Assembly: GCF_900094705.1 (NCBI RefSeq)
Contig: NZ_FMAR01000005.1
Coordinates: forward strand, 62,001 to 126,000
From: Chitinophaga costaii
GTDB taxonomy: Bacteria; Bacteroidota; Bacteroidia; Chitinophagales; Chitinophagaceae
Reading direction: 5' to 3'
Length of the DNA: 64,000 nucleotides
The notes under the pieces were generated by a model. It did no database searches and was not told the origin of the DNA. It saw only the letters and a program-made list of their open reading frames with translations. This document shows positions 44,393 through 54,236 of this stretch, piece after piece (within the stretch, counting starts at the first letter, position 1; each line of letters starts with the position of its first letter). Both the position numbers and the translations under genes were made by a program.

Positions 44393-45089
44393 ACCATTCC
44401 GCATACTCAGTACCAAAGTTTTATCCCCCGGCGTGGCCGGGCTGGCCACACGCGCAGGCGTGCAACTGGACATGCTGGATTTTATTGACATTTCCCTGCT
44501 AGCTGACGAAGCAGTTGCTGGTATTGTGGCCGCTATCCCTGCCCATGCGTTACTGGTTTTTACCAGTGCCAATGCGGCCAGGGCATTTGCCCACATAACA
44601 CCGCCTCACCACCATTGGCAGATTGCCTGCCTGGAAGGGGCTACCCGCGCTGCTTTGCCAGAACAAGCCACGGTGGTGCTTACAGCGCCTCATGCCGATG
44701 CGCTGGCCACCCAGCTCCTGGAATTCCCAGCCCTGAAGGAAGTGTATTACCTCTGTGGCGATCAACGGAGAGATACCATTCCCACACGTTTGCGCGAAAA
44801 CGGTATCCACGTATCCGAAAGGATCGTGTATCATAATACCGCCACGCCACAAAAAATAAATAATCACTACGATGCCCTGCTTTTCTTCAGCCCCACCGCA
44901 GTGAAAAGCTTTTTTTCGGTGAATGCATTGCCCTCCACTACCCGGTGTTTTGCCATCGGACACACCACCGGCGCAGCCTTGCAGGCCACTACTCATAACG
45001 ATATTATTACCGCCGATAACCCGGCTGCCGCTACCCTGCTGCAAATGGCTATCGATCATTTAGAACATCATTACAACAGCAACGCATGA
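44382..45089 (+). CDS. hemD: Uroporphyrinogen-III synthase
   Basis: 235 residues, low sequence conservation as expected for HemD. '[11 protein letters not shown]' at the start and '[13 protein letters not shown]' (about 167-179), '[11 protein letters not shown]' (about 189-199) are typical. It cyclises hydroxymethylbilane to the type III isomer. It overlaps hemC by 11 bp at its start and hemE by 4 bp at its end. Confidence 0.88.
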   Translation: MLNKPFRILSTKVLSPGVAGLATRAGVQLDMLDFIDISLLADEAVAGIVAAIPAHALLVFTSANAARAFAHITPPHHHWQIACLEGATRAALPEQATVVLTAPHADALATQLLEFPALKEVYYLCGDQRRDTIPTRLRENGIHVSERIVYHNTATPQKINNHYDALLFFSPTAVKSFFSVNALPSTTRCFAIGHTTGAALQATTHNDIITADNPAAATLLQMAIDHLEHHYNSNA

Positions 45090-46117
45090 GCGCATTAAAG
45101 AACAATCTTTTGTTACAAGCATTACGGGGCGAAAAAACCAGCCGCACACCAGTATGGATGATGCGACAAGCCGGTCGCTTCCTGCCAGACTACATCAAAC
45201 TGCGCGATAAATATTCTTTCTTCGAACGCTGCCAGACACCGGAGCTGGCCACTGAAATTACGGTGATGCCGGTAGACCAGGTAGGCGTAGACGCCGCCAT
45301 TCTTTTTTCTGACATCCTGGTAGTACCCCAGGCCATGGGCCTGGAAGTACAACTGATCGAAAAACTAGGCCCACTGCTGCCCCATCCCATCAAAACTGCA
45401 GAAGACCTGAAACGCATACAGGTACCCGATGTAAATGATCGCCTGAGTTATGTATTCGAGGCGCTGCAACTGATCAAAAAAACATTGAATGGCCGCGTAC
45501 CGCTGATCGGTTTTGCCGGCGCCCCGTTTACCATTCTTTGTTACATGGTGCAGGGCAAAGGCTCCAAAACCTTCGACGAGGCCAAAGGCTTTTGCTTTCA
45601 ACAACCCGCCGTAGCCCACGCGCTGCTGCAAATGATTACCGATACTACTATCGCTTACCTACGCGAACAAATCAGGTCCGGCGCCGATACCGTGCAAATA
45701 TTTGATTCCTGGGGCGGCCTGTTAAGCCCACACGACTTTGAAAATTTTTCTTTACAATACATCCGCCAGATCGTGGCCGCGCTGAAAGACATCGCACCGG
45801 TCATCGTATTCGCCAAAGGTGCCTGGTTTGCACTGGAAGAAATGGCCGCCACAGGAGCCTCCGGGTTGGGCATAGACTGGGGTATTAAGCCACAATTGGC
45901 CCGCCAGATGGCTGGCTCTCAGGTAACCTTGCAAGGCAATTTTGACCCGGCCAACCTGCTGGCGCCCATTCCGGAAATAGAAAAAGCCACTAAACGGATG
46001 CTACAGGAATTTGGCCCTCATCGCCACATTGCCAACCTGGGTCACGGCATTTTGCCAAACGTACCCGTAGACCATGCACGTGCCTTCGTTGAAACAATAA
46101 AAGCATACCAACATTAA
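45086..46117 (+). CDS. hemE: Uroporphyrinogen decarboxylase
   Basis: 343 residues. '[17 protein letters not shown]' (about 20-36, active-site Arg residues), '[15 protein letters not shown]' (about 69-83) and 'GFAGAPFT' (about 142-149) mark the family. It converts uroporphyrinogen III to coproporphyrinogen III. Its ATG overlaps the hemD stop (ATGA), so translation is coupled. Confidence 0.97.
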   Translation: MSALKNNLLLQALRGEKTSRTPVWMMRQAGRFLPDYIKLRDKYSFFERCQTPELATEITVMPVDQVGVDAAILFSDILVVPQAMGLEVQLIEKLGPLLPHPIKTAEDLKRIQVPDVNDRLSYVFEALQLIKKTLNGRVPLIGFAGAPFTILCYMVQGKGSKTFDEAKGFCFQQPAVAHALLQMITDTTIAYLREQIRSGADTVQIFDSWGGLLSPHDFENFSLQYIRQIVAALKDIAPVIVFAKGAWFALEEMAATGASGLGIDWGIKPQLARQMAGSQVTLQGNFDPANLLAPIPEIEKATKRMLQEFGPHRHIANLGHGILPNVPVDHARAFVETIKAYQH

Positions 46118-46206
46118 AATGTACCAGTAGCCAAACAGCGGATGGCAAATATACCAACACTTCCATCGCTGCACCTGGTATATAATACCTAACATTACCC
46201 GTTCAC

Positions 46207-47118
46207 ATGTCAGTAAAAAACGAATTCATCACCTTCATACATTCACTTCAAGACCGCATCTGTGCAGCGTTTGAGGAGATAGACGGCCAGGCGGCATTTC
46301 GCGAAGACGCCTGGGAGCGCCCGGGTGGCGGCGGCGGAAAAACCCGCGTGATCGCCGATGGGAAGGTGTTTGAAAAAGGCGGCGTAAGCACTTCCGTAGT
46401 ACACGGCGAGCTGCCGGAAGCCATGGCCAGGCAATTTAATGTAACTGATTCCAATTTCCTGGCAGCCGGTATTTCCCTGGTTATGCACCCGCTCAATCCC
46501 TTTGTACCCACCGTACACGCCAATTTCCGCTACTTCGAACTGTATGATGCCAACGGCTTGCTAAAAGACAGTTGGTTTGGCGGCGGCGCCGACCTTACCC
46601 CTTACTACCTCGATGAAGGTGATGGCATTCACTTTCACCAAACCTTTAAAAACGCCTGCGATCCTTTCGGGACAGCCCTTTACCCGAAATACAAACAGGC
46701 CTGCGACGAGTATTTCATCAACAAACACCGGGGCAATGAAGCCCGGGGCATTGGTGGTATCTTCTTCGATTACCTGCGGCCCAACGATACTACAGACGCT
46801 CAGGCCCGCCTGGCATTCTCTAAAGCGAATGGAGAGGCCTTTCTGGAAGCTTATCTGCCTATTGTGCAGCGTACCAAAGACAAGGTATATACCCAGGCTC
46901 ACCGCAACTGGCAGGCTTACCGGCGCGGGCGTTATGTGGAGTTTAATCTCATCCACGACCGGGGTACCTTGTTTGGCCTGAAAACCAACGGCCGCATTGA
47001 ATCTATTTTAATGAGCCTGCCGCCACTGGCCCGTTGGGAATACGACTACCACCCACAGCCTGGTAGCCCAGAAGCCCAATTGGTGGCGTATTTACAACCA
47101 CGTCAGTGGGCGCAATAA
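46207..47118 (+). CDS. hemF: Oxygen-dependent coproporphyrinogen-III oxidase
   Basis: 303 residues. 'GGGGGKTRVI' (about 38-47), 'GISLVMHPLNPFVPTVHANFRYFE' pattern (about 93-117, active-site His), 'GGGADLTPYYL' (about 125-135) and 'RGIGGIFFDYL' (about 180-190) are intact. It makes protoporphyrinogen IX using O2. It lies 89 bp after hemE. No hemN is in the window, so the locus by itself supports only aerobic heme synthesis. Confidence 0.97.
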   Translation: MSVKNEFITFIHSLQDRICAAFEEIDGQAAFREDAWERPGGGGGKTRVIADGKVFEKGGVSTSVVHGELPEAMARQFNVTDSNFLAAGISLVMHPLNPFVPTVHANFRYFELYDANGLLKDSWFGGGADLTPYYLDEGDGIHFHQTFKNACDPFGTALYPKYKQACDEYFINKHRGNEARGIGGIFFDYLRPNDTTDAQARLAFSKANGEAFLEAYLPIVQRTKDKVYTQAHRNWQAYRRGRYVEFNLIHDRGTLFGLKTNGRIESILMSLPPLARWEYDYHPQPGSPEAQLVAYLQPRQWAQ

Positions 47119-47167
47119 TGCATTTTCCACAGCGGACAGCGAAAGCCGCCCGTGCAAAATATATATC

Positions 47168-48142
47168 ATGATCAGACGTAACAGGATACTCAGAACATCA
47201 CCCGCCATCCGTAGCATGGTGGCCGAAAATTTTTTGAAACCATCCGATTTTATTGCCCCACTATTTGTGACCGAAGGCAATCACGTAACAGAAGAAATTA
47301 GTTCTATGCCCGGCTCATTCCGCCGGTCTATCGATGGCACCATCACAGAAGTAAAAGAATTGTGGAGCCTGGGCGTTAAAAGCGTTTTACTCTTCATCAA
47401 ATGTCCCGATGAACTGAAAGACAACAAAGGCACCGAAGCCGTAAATCCCGATGGACTCATGCAACGCAGCATCCGCGCCATTAAAGACGCGTTGCCGGAA
47501 ATGATTGTGATGACAGACGTTGCACTAGACCCTTATTCTATTTACGGCCACGATGGCATCGTTGAAGGCGAAACCATCGTAAACGACGCCACCGTAGACG
47601 TGCTCACCCGCATGAGCCTCAGCCACGCACAGGCCGGCGCCGATTTTGTAGCCCCCAGCGATATGATGGACGGCCGCACCCTGGCCATCCGCCAAATATT
47701 GGAAGACCATCACTTCGTACATACCGGCATCATGGCCTACAGCGCCAAATATGCCTCCTGTTTTTACGGCCCCTTCCGCGATGCACTGGATTCCGCCCCC
47801 GGTTTCGGCGATAAAAAAACCTACCAGATGGACTACGCCAACAGCCGCGAAGCCATTAAGGAAACCCTTATGGATATTGAAGAAGGCGCCGATATCGTGA
47901 TGGTAAAACCCGCTATGGCATACCTGGATATTATGCGCATCATTAAAGACCGCGTAAACGTACCCGTGAGCGCATATCATGTAAGCGGCGAATATGCCAT
48001 GATTAAAGCAGCGGCACAACGGGGATGGCTAAACGAAGAAAAGGCATTCATTGAAAGCTTCACCAGCATGAAGCGCGCAGGTGCCGACCTGATCGCTACC
48101 TACTATGCCAAGGAAGCGGCTAAATTGATCAACAACTACTAA
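47168..48142 (+). CDS. hemB: Delta-aminolevulinic acid dehydratase (Mg-dependent type)
   Basis: 324 residues. Schiff-base Lys247 ('MVKPAMAYLD') and Lys194 ('YSAKYASCFYGPFRDA') are present. The metal site 'DVALDPYSIYGHDG' (117-130) has Asp residues (D117, D121, D129) where zinc-dependent enzymes have three cysteines, so this is a zinc-independent, Mg-type enzyme. It joins two 5-aminolevulinates to porphobilinogen. It sits 49 bp after hemF. Confidence 0.96.
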   Translation: MIRRNRILRTSPAIRSMVAENFLKPSDFIAPLFVTEGNHVTEEISSMPGSFRRSIDGTITEVKELWSLGVKSVLLFIKCPDELKDNKGTEAVNPDGLMQRSIRAIKDALPEMIVMTDVALDPYSIYGHDGIVEGETIVNDATVDVLTRMSLSHAQAGADFVAPSDMMDGRTLAIRQILEDHHFVHTGIMAYSAKYASCFYGPFRDALDSAPGFGDKKTYQMDYANSREAIKETLMDIEEGADIVMVKPAMAYLDIMRIIKDRVNVPVSAYHVSGEYAMIKAAAQRGWLNEEKAFIESFTSMKRAGADLIATYYAKEAAKLINNY

Positions 48143-48151
48143 CTTACCGCC

Positions 48152-49438
48152 ATGTTCCAAAATAGCCAGACCTTATTCGAAAGAGCCCGCCAGGTAATAC
48201 CCGGCGGAGTAAATTCCCCCGTACGCGCGTTTAAAGGCGTAGGAGGCAGCCCCGTGTTCATGCAATCGGCCAAAGGGGCCTATCTGCACGATGTAGATGG
48301 AAATACCTACCTGGATTACATCAACTCCTGGGGGCCCATGATACTGGGCCATGCCTACGAGCCAGTGCTGAAAGCCATACAGGAATATGCTACCTACTCC
48401 ACTTCTTTCGGTACACCTACGGAACTGGAAATAAAAATGGCGGAGCTTATAGTAAGTATGGTGCCTAATATAGACATGGTGCGTATGGTAAATTCCGGTA
48501 CCGAAGCCTGCATGTCTGCCCTGCGCATAGCACGTGGCTACACCGGCAAAAATAAGTTCATCAAGTTTGAGGGTAACTATCATGGGCATGCAGACAGCTT
48601 CCTTGTTAGCGCTGGTAGCGGCGTGGCTACGCTGGATATTCAGTCTATCCCCGGCGTTACACAGGCCGTGGCCAACGATACCCTTACCGCGCCGTACAAC
48701 AACCTGCCCGCCGTACAACAATTGATAGAAGAAAATCCAGACAGTATTGCCGCTATCATCGTAGAGCCAGTGGCGGGCAATATGGGCTGCATTCTGCCTC
48801 AGCCGGGCTTCCTGGAAGGCCTTCGCACGCTATGTGATACCCATCACATCCTCCTTATTTTTGATGAAGTAATGACCGGTTTCCGCCTGGCAAGGGGCGG
48901 CGCGCAGGAACGCCTGGGCATCCGGGCCGACCTCCTCACCTTTGGTAAGATCATCGGCGGCGGCATGCCAGTTGGCGCATTTGCCGGACGCAAAGAAATC
49001 ATGGAATGGGTAGCCCCGGTTGGAAAGGTATACCAGGCAGGTACCCTGAGCGGCAACCCCATCGCCATGATCGCTGGTTATACCATGCTCTCTACACTGG
49101 ACCTGCACCCGGAAATTTATACACAACTGGAAGAAAAGTCTGCTTACCTGGTGCAAGGCCTCAAGCAAGTTTTTACCGAAGCCGGTATCGTACACCAGGT
49201 AAATCAGTTGGGCTCTATGATGAGCGTGCATTTTGCAGAATATCCCATCATTGATTTTACGGCGGCAGCGGGGGCCAACAATGAACTGTTTAAACTTTTC
49301 TTCCACGCTATGCTAGAACGCGGCGTGTACCTGCCACCTTCCGCATTTGAAAGCTGGTTTATTTCCAATGCACTGTCGCAGGAAGACTTGGACAAAACAA
49401 TTGCCGCAGCCAAAGACAGCATGAAAGCCATCGCGTAA
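48152..49438 (+). CDS. hemL: Glutamate-1-semialdehyde 2,1-aminomutase
   Basis: 428 residues. '[17 protein letters not shown]' (about 11-27), '[13 protein letters not shown]' (about 116-128) and the PLP Lys266 in '[10 protein letters not shown]' (262-271) define it. It makes 5-aminolevulinate from glutamate semialdehyde. It is 9 bp after hemB and the last gene of the heme operon; a strong hairpin follows. Confidence 0.96.
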   Translation: MFQNSQTLFERARQVIPGGVNSPVRAFKGVGGSPVFMQSAKGAYLHDVDGNTYLDYINSWGPMILGHAYEPVLKAIQEYATYSTSFGTPTELEIKMAELIVSMVPNIDMVRMVNSGTEACMSALRIARGYTGKNKFIKFEGNYHGHADSFLVSAGSGVATLDIQSIPGVTQAVANDTLTAPYNNLPAVQQLIEENPDSIAAIIVEPVAGNMGCILPQPGFLEGLRTLCDTHHILLIFDEVMTGFRLARGGAQERLGIRADLLTFGKIIGGGMPVGAFAGRKEIMEWVAPVGKVYQAGTLSGNPIAMIAGYTMLSTLDLHPEIYTQLEEKSAYLVQGLKQVFTEAGIVHQVNQLGSMMSVHFAEYPIIDFTAAAGANNELFKLFFHAMLERGVYLPPSAFESWFISNALSQEDLDKTIAAAKDSMKAIA

Positions 49439-49461
49439 TTACGCAAAACACCTATAAAAGT

Positions 49462-49495
49462 AGATCGCCCGCAACCTAGTGTCTGCGGGCGATCT
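49462..49495 (+). terminator. Terminator after hemL
   Basis: AGATCGCCCGCA pairs with TGCGGGCGATCT, a very strong stem. It is followed by GCGTTTAATATTT, and the methyltransferase gene ends on the other strand just beyond, so it may work in both directions. Confidence 0.75.
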
Positions 49496-49499
49496 GCGT

Positions 49500-50303
49500 T
49501 TAATATTTAAGCACGTAATGCTGCCTGGCCTTCATGTCTTTTTTGAAAAATACCAACCCTATAAAAAACAGGTCTATCGTAGTAGTCACCTGCGGGTGAG
49601 ACTTGATGTAATCCCACGCTTTTTCCATATCTGCCGTCCAGTGAATATCGTCAAAGATAAGCACCGTATCGTCATGCACTTTGGGCAGGCATGCTTCGAA
49701 ATAGGCCATAGTGGGCGCTGCGCGATGGTTGCCGTCAATAAATACCCAATCCAGCGAAGGAATGGTGTCCAGCACCTCGGGCAGCACGGTATCGAAATTG
49801 CCCGTTACCTGCCGGATGTTTTGCAGTCCCAGGCGGGCAAAGTTTTCTTTGGCTTTTTGCGTAATATTAGGACAACCCTCAATGGTAATTACAGTGGCGG
49901 CCGGGTTGGCGCTAGCCATATAAGCCGTACTGAGACCCATGGAAGTGCCTAGTTCCAGCAAATATTTGGGTTGAAAATAAGCCACGGCGCGGTAAAAGAA
50001 TTGGCCAAATTTGGCCGGCTTGGCGGCATACTTTGTAATATCGCTGATACGGCGCACGTTGCCCCCCGCTACCTGGGAACCAGCGCCCAGGTCGGTTACG
50101 GTTACAGTTTCCTTGCTGGACAACAACGACTTACGCAAACCTTCTATCTGCCGGAAAGCCGCCTGGGGCTTGTGGTCCCGTAACAGCTTATCTGCAATGG
50201 CGTAAACAAAAGGCGAGTGTACCGAATGCCGATTACCTGCACCAAAACGGTACCGCAGGTATTTTTTAGCTAACTGCCATTGGTCTTTTCTATTCACGAA
50301 CAT
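49500..50303 (-). CDS. Class I SAM-dependent methyltransferase
   Basis: 267 residues. 'LLELGTSMGLSTAYMASANP' (about 115-134) is motif I for SAM, with 'VFIDGNHRAAPTMAYFEACLP' pattern (about 196-217) later, as in the Methyltransf_24 group. The N-terminal 'KYLRYRFGAGNRHSVHSPFVY' is common in Bacteroidota members. The substrate is unknown. The gene converges with the heme operon. Confidence 0.85.
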   Translation of the reverse strand: MFVNRKDQWQLAKKYLRYRFGAGNRHSVHSPFVYAIADKLLRDHKPQAAFRQIEGLRKSLLSSKETVTVTDLGAGSQVAGGNVRRISDITKYAAKPAKFGQFFYRAVAYFQPKYLLELGTSMGLSTAYMASANPAATVITIEGCPNITQKAKENFARLGLQNIRQVTGNFDTVLPEVLDTIPSLDWVFIDGNHRAAPTMAYFEACLPKVHDDTVLIFDDIHWTADMEKAWDYIKSHPQVTTTIDLFFIGLVFFKKDMKARQHYVLKY

Positions 50304-50562
50304 TATGAATTAGTCCGCAATCTACGGATAGATTTATTCTTAATTACCTATAAAAAATTAACCTAACTCTATCCATAACAACTATTAGATATGTATTTTA
50401 CACATTCATAAAATACATTATTATCTTTGCCCATCATCATTTTGGCATTATATTTTCTTTAAAAACATGTTAAAAAAGCTGACACACCATGCTTCATAAG
50501 CCGGAAACAAACCTACAAACACCCCTGCTAGATCACCCGCCTCAACAAGTGCCTTTTAGGGG

Positions 50563-50570
50563 TATATTTG
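50563..50570 (+). promoter_or_regulatory. -7 box upstream of the secreted unknown gene
   Basis: TATATTTG lies 18 bp before the ATG at 50588 and supports that start instead of the ATG at 50489. A second match, TATCTTTG at 50422-50429, suggests another promoter further upstream. Confidence 0.5.
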
Positions 50571-50587
50571 TAAAAAAACTGCGGAAC

Positions 50588-51811
50588 ATGCGCTTTAAAA
50601 GCCTGCTTATTTTAAGCTTTATTTTTACAGGAGCCACTTTTACCGCTTACGCTCAAGATCCCGATGTACCCAAACCATTGGTATCAAAACAAGCACAAGA
50701 TACTACCCTCCGGAAAATGATGGAGCAATTGCAACAGGTGCAGGACAACGACCGGCAAAACTCCAACGTTATCCAAAGCCTGTTGCAAGGACGCGAGGTA
50801 GACAACATCACCAAGTACGAGCTGATAAAAAATAACATTATCAATGCCAGCGAAACGTACTACCTGATGAATAAAAAAATCATTGACCTTAAATCCAGAA
50901 CTACTACTAACAATTTAGATGTTTTCATCACTTCGCTCAATAACCCGGAGAGCAAAGCCCTTGGCTTTTCTTACAGCGACCGTATTTCTGAACTGGTTCA
51001 AAAAGTGATCCTCAAAGGCAAGACTGAGAAAAACGACCGTGGTGGCAAGATCATGGAATCTACCATGTCTATCATCAGCAGCCCTATTTTTCAGAGCTTC
51101 ACCTCGCTGACCCCGCCCCTGGCCATTGCCAACTCGATCATGAACTTCCTGCACGCTGTAAGTGTGAACAACAAAGCCATCAGCAAAGAAGCCCTGGCCA
51201 GTTTTGAAAAGGAACTCAATAAATATGTGATCTACTACGCCGCCCTCAACGACGCTAATCAGAAATTTGAATATGGCCTGAACTTCAATAAAGATCAGTT
51301 AAACCTGCTGCAAGACAATCTCTACGATCACCTGATGTTCACCGCCAGCGTACTCAAATTTAAACTGCCGGAAAGAGGCAATAAATCCATCGGTGAAACA
51401 CTAAACACCTTCTTTTTCGATTTCAAGAAAGACAAAGTGATCGACTTTTTCAGCGACCTGGAAACAAAATATACTGTGGGCAAAAAAATTGACTACGAAA
51501 AACTACTGCGCGAAAATCCTAACCTGAAGGAAGTGAATAACCAGATGGAAGACCTGGTGCTGCAAAGCAAGCGCTTTGAAAACCTGTACAACGAATATTT
51601 CACCCTGCTGGATTCTTATTACTCCAAGGTGAATATTTCCCTGAAACTGGCACAGGACAACGGTTTGAGCGATAAAAGCACCATCGAAACAAAACAAGCC
51701 GAGTTCCGCGACCTTAAAACAGAAGCGGTAAACGAAATACAAGCTTCTATCAACATTAAGGAACTGTACATTAATACGGATAAAATCAAATACCGCTACC
51801 GCGTATTATAG
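50588..51811 (+). CDS. Secreted mostly helical protein of unknown function
   Basis: 407 residues from the ATG at 50588, which opens a signal peptide MRFKSLLILSFIFTGATFTAYAQ. The mature part is almost entirely helical and Asn/Lys/Leu-rich, with coiled-coil-like stretches at about 35-65 ('LRKMMEQLQQVQDNDRQNSN') and 290-385. No catalytic motif and no lipobox. It is probably periplasmic, perhaps a structural or partner protein. It is alone in its transcription unit (strong terminator after it), between the methyltransferase and oxyR. I recognise no family. Confidence 0.75.
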   Translation: MRFKSLLILSFIFTGATFTAYAQDPDVPKPLVSKQAQDTTLRKMMEQLQQVQDNDRQNSNVIQSLLQGREVDNITKYELIKNNIINASETYYLMNKKIIDLKSRTTTNNLDVFITSLNNPESKALGFSYSDRISELVQKVILKGKTEKNDRGGKIMESTMSIISSPIFQSFTSLTPPLAIANSIMNFLHAVSVNNKAISKEALASFEKELNKYVIYYAALNDANQKFEYGLNFNKDQLNLLQDNLYDHLMFTASVLKFKLPERGNKSIGETLNTFFFDFKKDKVIDFFSDLETKYTVGKKIDYEKLLRENPNLKEVNNQMEDLVLQSKRFENLYNEYFTLLDSYYSKVNISLKLAQDNGLSDKSTIETKQAEFRDLKTEAVNEIQASINIKELYINTDKIKYRYRVL

Positions 51812-51840
51812 ACCAATTGCATCAACCTGTTTACACCATA

Positions 51841-51875
51841 AAAACGGCGATGGTTTATACCGTTCGCCGTTTTTG
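51841..51875 (+). terminator. Terminator after the secreted unknown gene
   Basis: AAAACGGCGA (51841-51850) pairs with TCGCCGTTTT (51864-51873), followed by TTG, typical hairpin plus T-run. Confidence 0.8.
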
Positions 51876-52156
51876 TTGTATACCAGCACAAAAGCCTGCT
51901 GTATGCTGCTCCATGAAAGCCGCCTCTTCGCTTGCATTACACAGCCTGCAAAAAACTTGTACTCAAACCACAAAGCCCCAAAAAATAAGTCGTACCGGCT
52001 GCACTGAATAGCCGCTTTACAGCTACATGCACGGCAGCACAATAAGGTTCCGGGTAGTGTATAAAGCAAGAACAGAACCCCAGCATTTGCGCATCCTACT
52101 AGCCTTCCCATGCATTTTACGACACCTTGCCCATCTGTGTAATAATTTATAAGATA
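51876..52156. other. Intergenic stretch before oxyR
   Basis: About 280 bases with no credible gene. The longest open frame here has no protein-like composition. The 3' part holds the oxyR control region. Confidence 0.55.
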
Positions 52157-52162
52157 TTGAAT

Positions 52163-52188
52163 ATTGATAGATTTTATCAATACCTTTG
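52163..52188 (+). promoter_or_regulatory. oxyR promoter with LysR-type operator
   Basis: ATTGATA and TATCAAT form an inverted repeat (52163-52169 and 52175-52181; T-N11-A form), directly before the -7 box TACCTTTG (52181-52188). A third ATTGATA half-site follows at 52190-52196. This suggests autoregulation by OxyR. The start codon is at 52207. Confidence 0.55.
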
Positions 52189-52206
52189 CATTGATAATTT
52201 TGGCCT

Positions 52207-53166
52207 ATGACAACCGTACAATTGGAATACATCGTGGCAGTGGAGACATACCGGAGTTTTGTCGTAGCCGCAGAAAAGTGTTTTGTGACACAACCCACGC
52301 TGAGTATGCAAATACAAAAGCTGGAAGATGAATTGGGTATTAAAATATTTGATCGTAGCAAACTGCCCGTGGTGCCAACGGAAATTGGCAGTGCAATAGT
52401 AGCGCAGGGCCGCGTGATCATCAAGGAAAATGCCCGCATCCGGGAGATCATTTCCGATCAGAAAAAAGAGATACAGGGCAACCTGCGCGTAGGCATTATT
52501 CCTACCTTGGCGCCTTACCTGCTACCGCGTATTCTCACGGCTTTCATGAAAAAATATCCCAAAGTAAAATTGGAGATATGGGAATACCCCACCGAACAGA
52601 TCGTACAACACTTGAAACAAGAGCTATTGGATTGCGGTGTACTGGCCACTCCCCTGCACAACCAGCATATCGAAGAGCATCAGCTATTTTACGAATCGTT
52701 TGTGGTATATACTTCCAAATCCAATAAGCTATTTGAGAAAAAAGTCATTAAACCAGAAGACCTGGATGTAAAAGAAGTATGGCTGCTCAACGAAGGACAT
52801 TGCATGCGCAACCAGGTGCTCAATATATGCCGCGACAAATTCACCATGGGCGAATATAAAAACCTGGAGTATAACACCGGCAGCGTGGAAACCTTAAAAC
52901 GCATGGTAGATCTGAATGAAGGCTTTACCATCCTGCCAGAACTTTCCTTGCAAGATCTTACCCAGCGCCAGCTCAGCATGGTACGATATTTCAAGTCGCC
53001 CGAACCTGTGCGCGAGATTAGCCTGGTAACTCACCGTTACTTCATTAAACAAGCACTGATCGAAGCCTTCAAAAAAGAAATCCTCTCCCAGATACCGGAG
53101 AAAATGAAAATACATAAACAACGCAAAGTAGTAGACATATTACCCGATAAAGTCCTCGAATCATAA
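52207..53166 (+). CDS. oxyR: OxyR-type hydrogen-peroxide sensing LysR regulator
   Basis: 319 residues. The N-terminal helix-turn-helix ('VAAEKCFVTQPTLSMQIQKLEDELG' pattern, about 20-44) is followed by the LysR effector domain. The redox pair is at C199 and C208 in 'GHCMRNQVLNIC', the same numbers as the E. coli peroxidatic and resolving cysteines. It senses H2O2 by disulfide formation and activates antioxidant genes; no catalase or peroxidase gene is in this window. A terminator follows. Confidence 0.93.
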   Translation: MTTVQLEYIVAVETYRSFVVAAEKCFVTQPTLSMQIQKLEDELGIKIFDRSKLPVVPTEIGSAIVAQGRVIIKENARIREIISDQKKEIQGNLRVGIIPTLAPYLLPRILTAFMKKYPKVKLEIWEYPTEQIVQHLKQELLDCGVLATPLHNQHIEEHQLFYESFVVYTSKSNKLFEKKVIKPEDLDVKEVWLLNEGHCMRNQVLNICRDKFTMGEYKNLEYNTGSVETLKRMVDLNEGFTILPELSLQDLTQRQLSMVRYFKSPEPVREISLVTHRYFIKQALIEAFKKEILSQIPEKMKIHKQRKVVDILPDKVLES

Positions 53167-53190
53167 AGTCGACATCACCCTGCCTATAAA

Positions 53191-53229
53191 AAACAATTCC
53201 CGCCATCCATAGGACTGCGGGAATTGTTT
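53191..53229. terminator. Terminator between oxyR and the M48 protease gene
   Basis: AAACAATTCCCGC pairs with GCGGGAATTGTTT, with A and T runs on both flanks. It can serve the convergent oxyR and M48 genes. Confidence 0.75.
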
Positions 53230-53244
53230 ATGTGTGGTGAAAAT

Positions 53245-54042
53245 TTACACTGGCTTTTTATAATACCGCATCGCTTCCGGCATTTCCCGCTGTAACTCCG
53301 CAATACGTCTATCATCGCTGGGGTGGGTACTTATTAACTCATTGGGCTTGGAACCAGATTGGGCCGCCATACGCTGCCAGAAAGGTATGGCCTGCTGCGG
53401 ATCGTAACCCGCCATGGCCATGAATATAATTCCCAGGTGATCTGCCTCCAGCTCGTTCTGGCGGGAATAGGCCAATAACCCCAGTGGGCTAGCCACCCCA
53501 TAAGATTGATTGAACAGGTTTTGTGCCACCGGGTTTCTATTCAATGCTACCGAACCAGCTATCTGTATTCCCTGCGCCACCAGGCCCTGGCTCATACGCT
53601 CGTTTCCATGCCGCGCAATGGCATGCGATATCTCATGCCCCAAAACACAGGCAAGTGCCGTTTCGTTCTGGGTAACTGGCAATAAGCCAGTGTACACCAC
53701 CACTTTGCCGCCCGGCATACACCAGGCATTCACTTCCTTGCTACTTACCAGGTTAAACTCCCATTTGTAATCAGCAATCTGGGCCTGCAATCCCTGCTTG
53801 GTCATGTATTGGGTAACGGCATCGGCTATACGGCGACCTACCCGCTGCACCATCTGGGCATCGCCACTGGTACCGGAAGACACCGTTTTATTGGAGGATA
53901 AAAAAGTCTGGTATTCCTGGAGCGCCATCGTATTCATGGTGCTTTCCGGGATAAGGTTTAATTGCTTGCGACCGGTGATAGGAACCCGGGAACAGGCTGT
54001 TAGCATAAAAGCACCTGCAAGCAGGAGAGAATATTTTTTCAT
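53245..54042 (-). CDS. M48 family metalloprotease lipoprotein
   Basis: 265 residues. Lipobox LTAC with Cys17 ('LTACSRVPITGRKQL'), then the zinc motif HEISH at 136-140 (HExxH) and 'NELEADHLGI' (about 205-214) giving the third ligand Glu. 'LLAYSRQNELEAD' is typical for the LoiP/BepA-like periplasmic group. The signal sequence and lipobox place it at a membrane facing the periplasm. It probably takes part in outer-membrane quality control. Confidence 0.92.
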   Translation of the reverse strand: MKKYSLLLAGAFMLTACSRVPITGRKQLNLIPESTMNTMALQEYQTFLSSNKTVSSGTSGDAQMVQRVGRRIADAVTQYMTKQGLQAQIADYKWEFNLVSSKEVNAWCMPGGKVVVYTGLLPVTQNETALACVLGHEISHAIARHGNERMSQGLVAQGIQIAGSVALNRNPVAQNLFNQSYGVASPLGLLAYSRQNELEADHLGIIFMAMAGYDPQQAIPFWQRMAAQSGSKPNELISTHPSDDRRIAELQREMPEAMRYYKKPV

Positions 54043-54191
54043 ATATCAGTACAGTATAAATGATGTGTATACTATTGCAATGTTACTGCAAAGAACGCAA
54101 AATTTATGCCCTTCACGGTCAGCCATAAGCCGGTAATTTTTTAATAATATAAAAATTATAAAGCAGCACTGCACCCATATTACTCCATAAA

Positions 54192-54216
54192 AAAAGCCAC
54201 CCCTTAGGATGGCTTT
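54192..54216 (-). terminator. Terminator of plsY
   Basis: AAAGCCA and TGGCTTT stem; on the minus strand it is followed by TTTTTTT. Confidence 0.75.
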
Positions 54217-54236
54217 CCAATATTATTTCAGGTTGG

